In this document: positions 1-8,110 of the stretch, in pieces
Layout of the letters: every line of letters starts with the position of its first letter
Numbering within the stretch: the stretch's first letter is position 1
NCBI RefSeq assembly: GCF_030693405.1
Contig: NZ_JAUYAW010000018.1
Location: forward strand, 1 to 38,615
Origin: Phenylobacterium sp.
GTDB taxonomy: Bacteria > Pseudomonadota > Alphaproteobacteria > Caulobacterales > Caulobacteraceae
Reading direction: 5' to 3'
Length of the DNA: 38,615 nucleotides
Made by a program: the position numbers and the translations under genes
Notes under the pieces: model-generated
The model's input: the letters and a program-made list of their open reading frames with translations, nothing else
The model's database searches: none
Told to the model about the DNA's origin: nothing

Positions 1-1569
1 GCCCACCGCGAAGACGAAGCGGTCAGCACCCGCACCGCCGGCCATGGTGTCAACGCCAACACCGCCGGTGATGGTGTCGGCGCCAGCGCCGCCGGTGATC
101 GAGTCGTTGCCCGCGCCGCCCATGCCGACGTTCACGCCGTCGCCGAGGGTGATGCGGTCATCGCCGTCGCCACCATTGATGGTGTCGTTGCCAGCCGCAG
201 CGATGATGGTGTCGTTACCAGCGTCGCCGAGGATGTTGTTGTTGCCGCCAGCGGCCGCATCGATGGAGTCGTTGCCTTCGCCACCCGAGACGGTGTCGTT
301 ACCGGCGCCCGTGGTCAGGATGTCGTTGCCAGCGCCGCCCGACAGGCTGTCGTTGTCAGCGCCGCCATTGAGGTCGTCGTTGCCATTGCCACCCAGCAGG
401 GTGTCATTGCCAGCGTCGCCGCGCAGGACGTCGTTGCCTTCGCCGCCGTCCACGAAGTCGTTGCCAGCGCCGCCGTCGAGGACGTCGTTGCCGTCTTCAC
501 CGTAGATGGTGTCGGTGCCAGCGCCGCCGAGGACGGAGTCGCTGCCGAGGTTGCCGTTCAGGAAGTTGTTCCCGCCGTTGGCCGCCGCGGTGATGGTGTC
601 ATCACCCTGGCCGCCGAGGAAGGTGTCGTTCCCGGTGCCGGCCGTCATGGAGTCGTTGCCGAGGTTGCCGTTGGCCCAGTTATTGCCGCTGGTGCCGTTG
701 ATCTCGTCGTTGTCCTGACCGCCATACATGGAGTCATTGCCAGCGCCACCGGTGAGGGTGTCGGTGCCGGCGTTGCCCTGCAGGGAGTCGTTGCCGTTGC
801 CGCCGGTGATGGCGTCAGTGCCAAGACCGCCCCAGATGGTGTCGTTGCCGTCACCACCGTCGAGGGTGTCGTTGCCGTCGCCGCCATCGACCGAGTCGTT
901 ACCGGCTTCACCACCGAGGTTGTCGTTGCCAGCTTCACCCAGGACGGTGTCGTTGCCAGCGCCGCCCAGGATGACGTCGTCACCCAGGTTGCCGTTGAGG
1001 AAGTCGGAGCCAGCGCCACCGGTGATGGTGTCGTTGCCTTGACCGCCCAGCAGGGTTTCAGCGGCGTTGGAAGCGCCAGCGCCCAGGATGGAGTCGTTGC
1101 CGAGGTTGCCCTGGACGAAGTTGTTGCCAGCGCCGGCGGTGATCGTGTCGTTGCCTTGGCCGCCGTACAGGATGTCGGCCGAGGAACCGGAGGTGATCGA
1201 GTCGTCGCCAGCGTTGCCCTGAACGAAGTTGGCGCCTTCACCAGCCGTCAGGGTGTCGTTACCGGCGTTGCCGTACATGCCGTCAGCAGCGGAGGTGCCG
1301 GCGATCGGGCCGTCGTTGCCGGCGGTGCCGATGTAGAGCTGCGAACCGGTGGTGGTGGTCGCGACTTCGCCGAGGATGTTGTTGCCGAACACCTTGGTCA
1401 CGCCAGCGACCGTGATGCTCACCCGGGCCGGGTCAGCGCCCGCGGCGGGGATGAACAGAACAGTGATGTTGCTGGCGTTGGTGCCGGGCGCGAAGGCCAG
1501 GGAGTCGTTCGCGGCGTTGTAGGCCAGGGCCTGCGCTTCCGTGATCGTGTCGAATTGATAGTCAGCCAT
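1..1569 (-). CDS. RTX calcium-binding secreted protein (C-terminus cut by window edge)
   Basis: Open from ATG at 1569 to the left edge, giving 523 codons with no stop. About the first 85 residues are a non-repetitive, beta-rich head. The rest is almost entirely glycine/aspartate nonapeptide RTX repeats of the GGxGNDxh type, which bind calcium as parallel beta-rolls in the family. A recurring variant, NFVQGNxGxDSI or FLNGNLGxDSV, is interspersed. Near the left edge the repeats end in GGAGADRFVFA, the pattern that precedes the C-terminal type I secretion signal in serralysin and S-layer RTX proteins, so little is probably missing. No N-terminal signal peptide is seen, as expected for a type I substrate. 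A Shine-Dalgarno GGAGAG lies at 1574-1579. The transporter genes immediately upstream on the same strand are the likely exporter. It may be an S-layer or adhesin-like surface protein; no enzymatic domain is visible. Confidence 0.9.
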   Translation of the reverse strand, partial: MADYQFDTITEAQALAYNAANDSLAFAPGTNASNITVLFIPAAGADPARVSITVAGVTKVFGNNILGEVATTTTGSQLYIGTAGNDGPIAGTSAADGMYGNAGNDTLTAGEGANFVQGNAGDDSITSGSSADILYGGQGNDTITAGAGNNFVQGNLGNDSILGAGASNAAETLLGGQGNDTITGGAGSDFLNGNLGDDVILGGAGNDTVLGEAGNDNLGGEAGNDSVDGGDGNDTLDGGDGNDTIWGGLGTDAITGGNGNDSLQGNAGTDTLTGGAGNDSMYGGQDNDEINGTSGNNWANGNLGNDSMTAGTGNDTFLGGQGDDTITAAANGGNNFLNGNLGSDSVLGGAGTDTIYGEDGNDVLDGGAGNDFVDGGEGNDVLRGDAGNDTLLGGNGNDDLNGGADNDSLSGGAGNDILTTGAGNDTVSGGEGNDSIDAAAGGNNNILGDAGNDTIIAAAGNDTINGGDGDDRITLGDGVNVGMGGAGNDSITGGAGADTITGGVGVDTMAGGAGADRFVFAVG

Positions 1570-1614
1570 GCTTCTCTCCAGTCAGTGTCACGTGGACCCC
1601 AGAACGCCTGGCCA

Positions 1615-1646
1615 CCATCCTCGGATGGAGCGGTCCTAGCGGTCCC
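1615..1646 (-). promoter_or_regulatory. leader motifs upstream of RTX gene
   Basis: The RTX leader contains a perfect 6-bp inverted repeat (CCATCC, 2-nt loop, GGATGG; 1615-1628) followed by a tandem 9-bp repeat, AGCGGTCC(T/C), at 1629-1637 and 1638-1646. The hairpin could form in the mRNA leader or be a protein site. No function is known, and no clear promoter was recognised. Confidence 0.25.
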
Positions 1647-1730
1647 TCTCCGCGCCATTACACATGGACGTGGCGAAGGTTAAACGAGCCCGAGGAAGAG
1701 GTATCGGATGCGCGGTCGATACGCAATACG

Positions 1731-1779
1731 AAAAAGCCCCCGCCCGATCCCCTGGACCAACCGCCCATTCACCGGGCGG
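1731..1779 (-). terminator. probable rho-independent terminator after the HlyD gene
   Basis: On the minus strand CCGCCCG (1779-1773) pairs with CGGGCGG (1746-1740) across a 26-nt loop, followed by GGGC and five T residues ending at 1731. It lies just past the HlyD-family gene and before the RTX gene, suggesting the RTX gene has its own promoter between about 1580 and 1730. The loop is long, so strength is uncertain. Confidence 0.45.
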
Positions 1780-1797
1780 GCGGCGCCCATATGCGAT

Positions 1798-3180
1798 CTA
1801 TTCCTCGCGCAGCGCCCCATCGAACGTGTCGGTCAGCGGGCTGATCATATAGTCGAGGATCGAGCGGCGGCCGGTGACGATCATGGCCCGGCCAGGCATG
1901 CCCGGCGACAGGCTGGCGCCCTCGGGCAATTTGGCCAGATCCGCTGGTTCTATACGCAATTCCGCCAGGAAATAGGTCGCGCCGGTCTGAGGATCCACCA
2001 GCCGGTCGGCTGATACGCTGGTGACGGTCGCGTCCAGCGGCTTGGCGCGCTGGGCGAAGGCGGTGATCTCCACCCGGGCCTTCTGGCCGACGGTCACGCT
2101 GTCGATATCCTGCGGGGCGATCCGGGCGTGGACGATCAGCGGCGCGTCAGCCGGCACCACATCCATCAGCAGCTCGCCTGGGGTGACGACGCCGCCCACG
2201 GTGAACTGGGTAAGGTTAAGGACGTAGCCGTCCACCGGCGAGGCGACGGTGGTCCGGGCGAGAACCTGCTGGGCCGCCGTCAGTCGTGGGCCGACGTCCG
2301 AGAGCTGGTTCTGCATCTGGCGCAGCCCCTCGGCGGCCTCGCTGATTCGCTGGTTTCGCAGGGTGGTCAGCTGCATACGCGCCTCGCCCTGCGCCTGGCG
2401 AAGGCGGTTGAGCTCCGATGTCAGGGCCCCGCGGCGGCCGCCCAGTTCCGACAGGCTGCGCTCATAGCGCAGGATCAGGGTCTTGGGCGCATAGCCCTTC
2501 TCGTAGAGGGTCTGATAGCCGGCCAGCTCCTCGCGGGTCAGGGCCAGCTGTTCGTCGATGGAGTCCAGCTGGGCCTGAACGCCGACCATCTGGGTGGCGA
2601 GCTGGTCAATGCGCTGGCCCAGCACCCCTTCCTGGCTGAGGAAGAACTGCAGGCGGGAATTGAACAGCAGCTGCTGGTCGCGGATCAGACCCGCCACCCG
2701 CGGGTCGGCCATGCGGTTGGTCAGCTCCGGCGGCAGGACCAGCGTGCGGGCGCCCACCGATTCGGCGGTGAAGCGGGCGCTCTGGGCCAGGACGGCGTCG
2801 TACTGATTCTGGAGCACGTCCACGGCGGCGTCGGCCTGGACCGAATCGAACCGCAGGAGGGGCGCGCCGGCGGCCACCCGCTGGCCCTCGCGGACCAGGA
2901 TCTCGGACACCACCCCACCCTCGCGGTGGCGCAGGGTCTTGCGGCTGGCCTCGACACGCACCTCGGCGGGCGCCGATGTGGCCGAACTGATCTGGGCGAA
3001 CGCGGCCCAGATGAGCATGCCGAACACGAAGACGCCGACCACGACGCAGCCGATGAGAATCGGCCGCCACATGCGCTTGTCCAGGGTCCGGTCGGGGCCG
3101 GCCTCACTGACGTCGAAGCGCGGATCGAGGGGGCGCACCGGCCCCAGGATGCGCTTGATGGGCTCCAGGTCGAACTTCAT
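1798..3180 (-). CDS. type I secretion membrane fusion protein (HlyD/PrtE/RsaE family)
   Basis: The 460-residue product has the layout of a type I secretion periplasmic adaptor: short cytoplasmic N-terminus, one membrane segment near residues 40-62, a biotinyl-lipoyl half starting around VSEILVREGQRV, a long alpha-helical hairpin in the middle, the second lipoyl half (ASPVDGYVLNL) and a C-terminal beta-barrel ending in PGMPGRAMIVTGRRS, typical of HlyD adaptors. It would connect the ABC transporter to a TolC-type outer-membrane channel; none is encoded here. The ATG at 3180 overlaps the transporter stop by 4 bases (ATGA), suggesting translational coupling. The nearby RTX protein is the likely substrate. 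Confidence 0.93.
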   Translation of the reverse strand: MKFDLEPIKRILGPVRPLDPRFDVSEAGPDRTLDKRMWRPILIGCVVVGVFVFGMLIWAAFAQISSATSAPAEVRVEASRKTLRHREGGVVSEILVREGQRVAAGAPLLRFDSVQADAAVDVLQNQYDAVLAQSARFTAESVGARTLVLPPELTNRMADPRVAGLIRDQQLLFNSRLQFFLSQEGVLGQRIDQLATQMVGVQAQLDSIDEQLALTREELAGYQTLYEKGYAPKTLILRYERSLSELGGRRGALTSELNRLRQAQGEARMQLTTLRNQRISEAAEGLRQMQNQLSDVGPRLTAAQQVLARTTVASPVDGYVLNLTQFTVGGVVTPGELLMDVVPADAPLIVHARIAPQDIDSVTVGQKARVEITAFAQRAKPLDATVTSVSADRLVDPQTGATYFLAELRIEPADLAKLPEGASLSPGMPGRAMIVTGRRSILDYMISPLTDTFDGALREE

Positions 3181-4907
3181 TGACCAGCCTCGACGGGTCG
3201 CGCGGGGGCGGATGGCTGGGTGAAGCGCGCCATCACCGCATCCTTGGGACCAAACAGCTCCATCCGGCCATCCCGCAGGACAAGCATCTTGTCGGCCGAG
3301 CGCAGGATGGTGGGCTTGTGGGAGACCACCACGATGGTCGTGCCCTTGGCCTTCAGGGTGTCGATCACCCGCATCAGGGCGTCCTCCCCATCGGCGTCCA
3401 GGCTGGCGTTGGGTTCGTCCAGGACCAGCAGGCGAGGCTCGCCCAGGAGGGCCCGAGCCAGGCCCACCCGCTGGCGCTGGCCGGCCGACAGCAGATAGCC
3501 GCCGTCGGTCAGCTCGGTCTCATAGGCCTTGGGCAGGCGCAGGATCAGGCTGTGAACGTCGGCCAGGGTGGCGGCGGCCACCACCTGAACATCGGTGATG
3601 TCGGGCAGGAAGCGGGCGATATTGTCCCGCAGGGTGCCGGCGAACAGCTCGGTGTCCTGGGGCAGATAGCCCACATGCCGGCCGAACTCCGCGCGATTCC
3701 ACGAGAACACGTCAGCGCCGTCCAGGCGGACATGGCCGATATTGGGCCGCCAGACCCCGACCAGCAGCCGGGCCAGGGTCGATTTGCCGGCGCCTGAGGG
3801 GCCGATGATCCCCAGCATCTCGCCGGGCTCGATCTTGAAGTTCAGCCCCTGAAGCACGTAGCGCTCGGCGCCGGGCGGGGCGAAGTTAACCCCCTCGATG
3901 CTCAGCTGGCCAAGCGGCCGCGGCAGGGTCGTGGTGGTGGCGGCGGGCTTGTAGGTCTCCAGCGCCTTGTTCAGCCGGTCATAGGCCCGCCCGCCGTTGA
4001 CGATGCCGTCCCAGGCGCCGACCAGCTTCTCGATGGGCTGCAGGGCGCGGCTGGCCAGGATCATGTTGGCGAACAGCATGGCCGGCCCGATCTTGCCGAT
4101 CACCACCAGATAGGCCCCGACCCCGATCACCAGAATCTGGATGAACATGCGGGTGAACTTGGTGGCGTTGCCCAGGACGCTGGCCCGCTGGGAGGCCCAG
4201 GCGCCCCGCTCGATCGACCGCGCGCGATAGGCCGACCAGCGCGAGCCAAGGGCCTGCAGCATGCCCATGGCGCGGACCACCTCGCCATTGCGCAGGGCGG
4301 CGTCGGTGAAGGCGTAGCTCTTCAGGCTGGCCTCGTTGGCCTCCTGCAGAGGCGGCCGTGACAGGCGATCCTGCAGCAGGGCCAGGCCGAACAGGGCGAA
4401 GGCGCCGAACAGGGTGATGAACCCGACGGCCGGATCGATGACGAACAGAATGCCGATGAAGATCGGCATCCAGGGCAGGTCGAAAATGGCCGCGAACACC
4501 GCGCCGGTAAGCAGCTGGCGGAAGCTGTCGAGGTCGCGCAGGGCCTGGGCGCCCCCATGCCCCTGGCCGCGGGTCTCGGCCTCGAACAGGGCGGCGAAGA
4601 TGTGGCTCGACACCTTCTGGTCCAGGGCGATGCCATAGTTGATCAGCACCCGGGTGCGAAGCTCGTCGATGACGCCGGAAACCACGAAGACCAGCAGGGC
4701 GCCGATGGTGAGGACCACCAGGGTGGAGATGCTGTAACTGGCCAGCACCCGGCCATAGATCTGGAAGGTGTAGAGCGGCAGGGCCAGGTAAAGCAGGTTG
4801 CTGACCAGGCTGAACCCGCCCGCGAAGGCCAGCGGCGTGGTCCCGTCCTTGAGCGCCCGCGTCAGCAGGTTGTCTGGCAGGGACGCGAACGGATTGAGGA
4901 GCTTCAT
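3177..4907 (-). CDS. type I secretion ABC transporter, PrtD/RsaD family
   Basis: The 576-residue product is an ABC half-transporter with an N-terminal membrane domain (about residues 25-300) and a C-terminal nucleotide-binding domain. Visible motifs are Walker A GPSGAGKST (~369-377), signature LSAGQRQ (~473), Walker B LLVLDEP (~493) and H-loop histidine in SHKPT (~530). There is no N-terminal C39 peptidase domain, so it belongs with exporters of RTX proteases and S-layer proteins rather than bacteriocin processors. The frame stays open upstream to 5543, but that part is antisense to the divergent gene and lacks family similarity; ATG 4907 gives the normal family length and N-terminus. It overlaps the adaptor gene by 4 bases. 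Confidence 0.93.
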   Translation of the reverse strand: MKLLNPFASLPDNLLTRALKDGTTPLAFAGGFSLVSNLLYLALPLYTFQIYGRVLASYSISTLVVLTIGALLVFVVSGVIDELRTRVLINYGIALDQKVSSHIFAALFEAETRGQGHGGAQALRDLDSFRQLLTGAVFAAIFDLPWMPIFIGILFVIDPAVGFITLFGAFALFGLALLQDRLSRPPLQEANEASLKSYAFTDAALRNGEVVRAMGMLQALGSRWSAYRARSIERGAWASQRASVLGNATKFTRMFIQILVIGVGAYLVVIGKIGPAMLFANMILASRALQPIEKLVGAWDGIVNGGRAYDRLNKALETYKPAATTTTLPRPLGQLSIEGVNFAPPGAERYVLQGLNFKIEPGEMLGIIGPSGAGKSTLARLLVGVWRPNIGHVRLDGADVFSWNRAEFGRHVGYLPQDTELFAGTLRDNIARFLPDITDVQVVAAATLADVHSLILRLPKAYETELTDGGYLLSAGQRQRVGLARALLGEPRLLVLDEPNASLDADGEDALMRVIDTLKAKGTTIVVVSHKPTILRSADKMLVLRDGRMELFGPKDAVMARFTQPSAPARPVEAGQ

Positions 4908-5060
4908 GCGTACGGGCGTCCGTCGGAGCCTGGCCGCCCCACGGGCCTGGAGCGATTGAGGCCGCGACACATGACGAGGCTCGCCGGGCGAGTCAATGGC
5001 GGGGTCCTTATGCGGCGAACATGCTAAGGCCAGGGTTGAAACCGTCCCGTGGAAGGATTC

Positions 5061-5855
5061 ATGGCTAGGATCGCCATCGTTGGAAGCTGTATCACCCGGG
5101 ATCTGTGGCCCCTGCGGGAGGCGGCCCCCCAGGACCTGCTCTATGTCTCGCGCAGCAGCCTGGCGAGCCTCCTGTCGTCGCCGGCGCCCGGCTATCGCGC
5201 GCAGCCCGACCCGCCGGAGGGCCTGACCCGCTATCAGCACCTGGCCGTCGAGGCCGACCTGCTGAAGACCGGCCTGGCCCAGCTGATCGCGCATCGGCCG
5301 ACCCACCTGATCTTCGACTTCATCGACGAGCGTTTCGACCTGCTCCGCCTGCCCTCCGGCGCCCTGGTCACCCACAGCTTCGAGCTGGAGACCGGCGGCT
5401 ATCTGCAACAGCCCGCTCTGGCGGCGCCCCAGGCCGTACCCCGATTGAGCGTCGCCGCTTACCGGCTCTGGCGGCAGGCTGTGGTCGATCTGGCCGAACT
5501 GCTGCGCATGACCGTGCTTCGGGAGGCCAGGCTGATCCTGCACTCAGCCCAGTGGGCCGAGCGCCAGGCCATCCCCGGGGGCGGGTCGGTTCCCCTGCAG
5601 GGCCATCCACACATCTGGGACGGCCGGCCGGCGGATCTGGCCGGCCACAATCGGATGCTGGCCCAGTATGAGGCGCACTTTCTGGCCAGCCTGCCGCAGG
5701 CGCAGGTGGTGCGCGCCAGGCCCGAACACCGGCTGGCGGATCCCGAACACCGGTGGGGTCTGAGCCCCTTCCACTATGTGCCGGCCTACTACCAGGACAT
5801 CAGCCGGGCCCTGGCGGCGCTGGGGGTCGAAGAGGCCGCCGCCTCAGGGGTGTGA
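5061..5855 (+). CDS. DUF6270-like protein (surface glycan-associated, function unknown)
   Basis: This 264-residue soluble protein begins with a hydrophobic strand and the short motif IAIVGSCITRD, which I associate with the DUF6270 family found near capsule and teichoic-acid type clusters. No catalytic function is established. ATG 5061 is chosen over the in-frame GTG 5049 because GGAAGGA (5051-5057) is a suitable ribosome site for it. Later features are FDFIDERFD near residue 90 and a C-terminal PFHYVPAYYQDISRAL. It is divergent from the ABC transporter gene, with about 150 bp between. Its stop overlaps that of the convergent repeat-protein gene by 12 bp. The SGNH-like flavour of GSC...D is only a guess. 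Confidence 0.6.
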   Translation: MARIAIVGSCITRDLWPLREAAPQDLLYVSRSSLASLLSSPAPGYRAQPDPPEGLTRYQHLAVEADLLKTGLAQLIAHRPTHLIFDFIDERFDLLRLPSGALVTHSFELETGGYLQQPALAAPQAVPRLSVAAYRLWRQAVVDLAELLRMTVLREARLILHSAQWAERQAIPGGGSVPLQGHPHIWDGRPADLAGHNRMLAQYEAHFLASLPQAQVVRARPEHRLADPEHRWGLSPFHYVPAYYQDISRALAALGVEEAAASGV

Positions 5856-7067
5856 GGCTGAGCTCTGACTGCGGCGGGCCCAGTGCTCCAGGGGCGTCAG
5901 GCCGCTCTCCACCAACTCGGGGTTGGCCGCCAGATAGGCCGCGGGCGCAAAGCCGGGCGCGCCGGCGCTGATCGCCCAGGCGCCCCCGGTCAGATAGTCC
6001 ACAAGGGGGTTGGCGCCCTCGTCCAGTTGCGCGCCGCGGGCCTGCCGGTGGGCGGCGCAGGAGAACCAGCCGCTGGGGTCCAGGCCCTTGGCGGCGCCCT
6101 CCCGGAGGAAGTGCGACAGGGGTTCGATCCCCTGGGCCGCCACCTCCGGCGCCTGGCGCAGGTACCAGGTCGGATCAAAGAGCGGATGGGGTTTCAGGCC
6201 CCGACGCCAGCCCTGGGTCACATAGTGCATGAGGGGGGGACCGTCGCGCTCGGCGAGGGGCAACTGCGCCAGATAGAAGTCCGGGGCGAACAGCGGATGG
6301 GGGCTGAGCCCCAAGCGCCAGCCGAAAGTCACGTAGTGAATGAGCGGATTGGCCCCGCTGGCGGCGAGCTCGGCGTCCTGGCTCAGATACCAGTCGACAT
6401 CGAACAGGGGGTGCGGGTCCCGCCCCTCGGCGGCCCCCACCCGGACGAAGTGCTCCAGGGGCGCAAGACCGCAGGTCGCCAGGGCCGCCGCGTTGCGGGT
6501 CGCGTAATCGGCTGGATCGAAGAGGGGATGCGGGCGCCGACCCTCGCGAGCGCCGCTGACCACATAGTGCAGCAGGGGCGCAGCCGCGCCGGCCAGGTCC
6601 GGATAGGTCTCGAGATAATAGGCCTGATCCACCAGGGCTGGCGGCTGCGCGCCCGCCGACGCGCCCGCGGCGAGATAGGCCTGCACCGCGCGGGCGGCGC
6701 TGAGCCAGCCTTCCCCCGGCTGACGCGCCCATAAGCCAGACCGCAGGATGACCGCGACCCGGCCGGGGGTTCCCAACCGCGCAAGGACCTTGTCCAGCGC
6801 CTTGGAGATTCGGTTGTGTCGCCTCGGCGATCGGGGAGCGGCCCGGCGGTGCTGGCTGATCCGGTGATCGCGCACGGCGCGCTCGGCGACAGCCTGGCCC
6901 TGCAGCGCCTGCAGGAGCGCCAGGGTCAGCCGCGAGCGGGTCTGGGCGGTCTCGGCCTCGGCGTCCAGTCGAGCGGCTTCGAGCCTGTGGTGGCGCTCGG
7001 CCAGGCGTTCGATCTTGGCGAGGAGGGGATGGGGGGCCTCTACGGCCTCGGGCGAAGGCAAGGTCAT
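5844..7067 (-). CDS. tandem-repeat protein lacking a catalytic domain (glycosyltransferase-associated repeats)
   Basis: This 407-residue protein has an N-terminal charged, probably coiled-coil stretch (about 1-75), a linker, and about seven ~38-residue repeats filling residues ~140-402. The repeat pattern is LFDxxWYLxxxPEVAxxG, then PLxHYVxxGWRxGLxPHP. No glycosyltransferase, hydrolase or binding motif is seen outside the repeats. The layout closely matches the N-terminal half of the 1063-residue GT2-WbsX protein encoded at 11298-14489, including the segment before repeat 1, so it looks like a stand-alone version of that module. ATG 7067 overlaps the preceding gene's stop by 4 bases, which is why it is preferred over the upstream in-frame start at 7112. 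Function unknown; a scaffold or glycan/enzyme-binding role is conceivable. Confidence 0.7.
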   Translation of the reverse strand: MTLPSPEAVEAPHPLLAKIERLAERHHRLEAARLDAEAETAQTRSRLTLALLQALQGQAVAERAVRDHRISQHRRAAPRSPRRHNRISKALDKVLARLGTPGRVAVILRSGLWARQPGEGWLSAARAVQAYLAAGASAGAQPPALVDQAYYLETYPDLAGAAAPLLHYVVSGAREGRRPHPLFDPADYATRNAAALATCGLAPLEHFVRVGAAEGRDPHPLFDVDWYLSQDAELAASGANPLIHYVTFGWRLGLSPHPLFAPDFYLAQLPLAERDGPPLMHYVTQGWRRGLKPHPLFDPTWYLRQAPEVAAQGIEPLSHFLREGAAKGLDPSGWFSCAAHRQARGAQLDEGANPLVDYLTGGAWAISAGAPGFAPAAYLAANPELVESGLTPLEHWARRSQSSASHP

Positions 7068-8110
7068 GCGGCCGCTCCCACCGGGGTCGCGCGGCCCTGG
7101 GCGGCCAGCCATTCGAGGTAGCTGCCGGGCCCTGCGGCGAAGGGGTCTTCAAAATGGGCCTGGAGGTCGGGGCTCTCGCGCCACTGGACCCGGTGGGCCT
7201 TATCGATCGGCGTCCCGTCGGCGAAGGCGCCATAGGCCCAGTAGCGGGCCGGAATGGCCGGGTCGGTCGCCTGTGTCACCTGGCGCTTGTACCAGTTCCA
7301 GATCTCATAGACCTCGAAGTTGTCGCCGGCGTATTTCTTGGTCATCAGGTCGCCCGTCGGCCCCAGCTTGGTGAAGTGCCAGAAGCGTAAGGGTGCGCCA
7401 TTGACGGTGATCGCCCCATCCTTGCCGATGGCCACCCGGCGCTGGGACAGGTTCCAGCTGGCGACATTGTAGCCCGGGTCTCGCACCACCTTGACCCCGT
7501 CGAAAAGGGCCGGGACGTGGTCGCACCAGCGCTGGTCGACAAACAGGCCCTTGGGCATGTCCTCATAGCAGTATTCCAGCAGGCGATCGTTCCACCACTT
7601 GGCGAAGCGGGCGCCCTCGCCCGTGGTCCGAATGGCCACAAAGCCCAGATTGAAGATACCGGTGCGCGAGGCCGACAGGTCGTTGTCGAGAATCGCCGTC
7701 CGCTCTGTGTTCGGGTCGATCAGATGGGGGGTGAGCAGGATCTGATGCTCCCCCAGCATCTCGATCAGGGGATCGAGCGGCGCGAGCAGCGCGGTGTCGG
7801 GATCGAGATAGATGGCGATGTCGGCCTGGGCGCAGGCCTGGTGCAGGAAGGGGCCCTTCACCGCCGTACAGACCTCGACCACGTCGTGGCGGAACAGCCA
7901 GTTGCGGAAGGCCTCGATCCCCAGGTCCTCAGCCCAGACCACCCGGTCAAACGGTTCGTTGGCGGGGTCGAAGGCGAATCCCTCGGGGGGCTCATCGGTG
8001 ATCAGGGCCACCAGCTCCCAGTCCGGATGGAAGCGCCGCAGGGTCGAATAGAGCACCCGCGCCCGGTTCAGATAGGAGAAGGTGAAGCTGGAATAGCAGA
8101 GCACCTTCAT
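7064..8110 (-). CDS. GT-A fold glycosyltransferase (GT8-like)
   Basis: The 348-residue product starts MKVLCYSSFTFSYLNRAR and has the pattern of GT8-like, nucleotide-sugar-dependent transferases: metal-binding YLDPDT at residues 101-106, FNLGF near 153, and DQRWCD near 191-196, followed by a conserved PGYNVASWNL region and FWHFTKLG. No membrane segment is evident, so it probably acts at the cytoplasmic face. It has 4-base overlaps with both the upstream and the downstream gene in a three-gene minus-strand operon. The N-terminal half of the 761-residue protein at 24883-27168 is a clear paralog with the same motif order. The donor sugar cannot be read from sequence. Confidence 0.8.
   Translation of the reverse strand: MKVLCYSSFTFSYLNRARVLYSTLRRFHPDWELVALITDEPPEGFAFDPANEPFDRVVWAEDLGIEAFRNWLFRHDVVEVCTAVKGPFLHQACAQADIAIYLDPDTALLAPLDPLIEMLGEHQILLTPHLIDPNTERTAILDNDLSASRTGIFNLGFVAIRTTGEGARFAKWWNDRLLEYCYEDMPKGLFVDQRWCDHVPALFDGVKVVRDPGYNVASWNLSQRRVAIGKDGAITVNGAPLRFWHFTKLGPTGDLMTKKYAGDNFEVYEIWNWYKRQVTQATDPAIPARYWAYGAFADGTPIDKAHRVQWRESPDLQAHFEDPFAAGPGSYLEWLAAQGRATPVGAAA

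Noticed and set aside
1..1569. Regular DNA-level repeats that could be taken for a CRISPR array or minisatellite, and plus-strand frames across them
   Set aside because: The minus strand gives a clean open frame of RTX nonapeptides; the periodicity is protein-coding and there are no identical repeats with unique spacers.
4908..5543. N-terminal extension of the ABC transporter frame
   Set aside because: It is antisense to the DUF6270-like gene, and the 576-residue version from ATG 4907 already matches the family's length and start.
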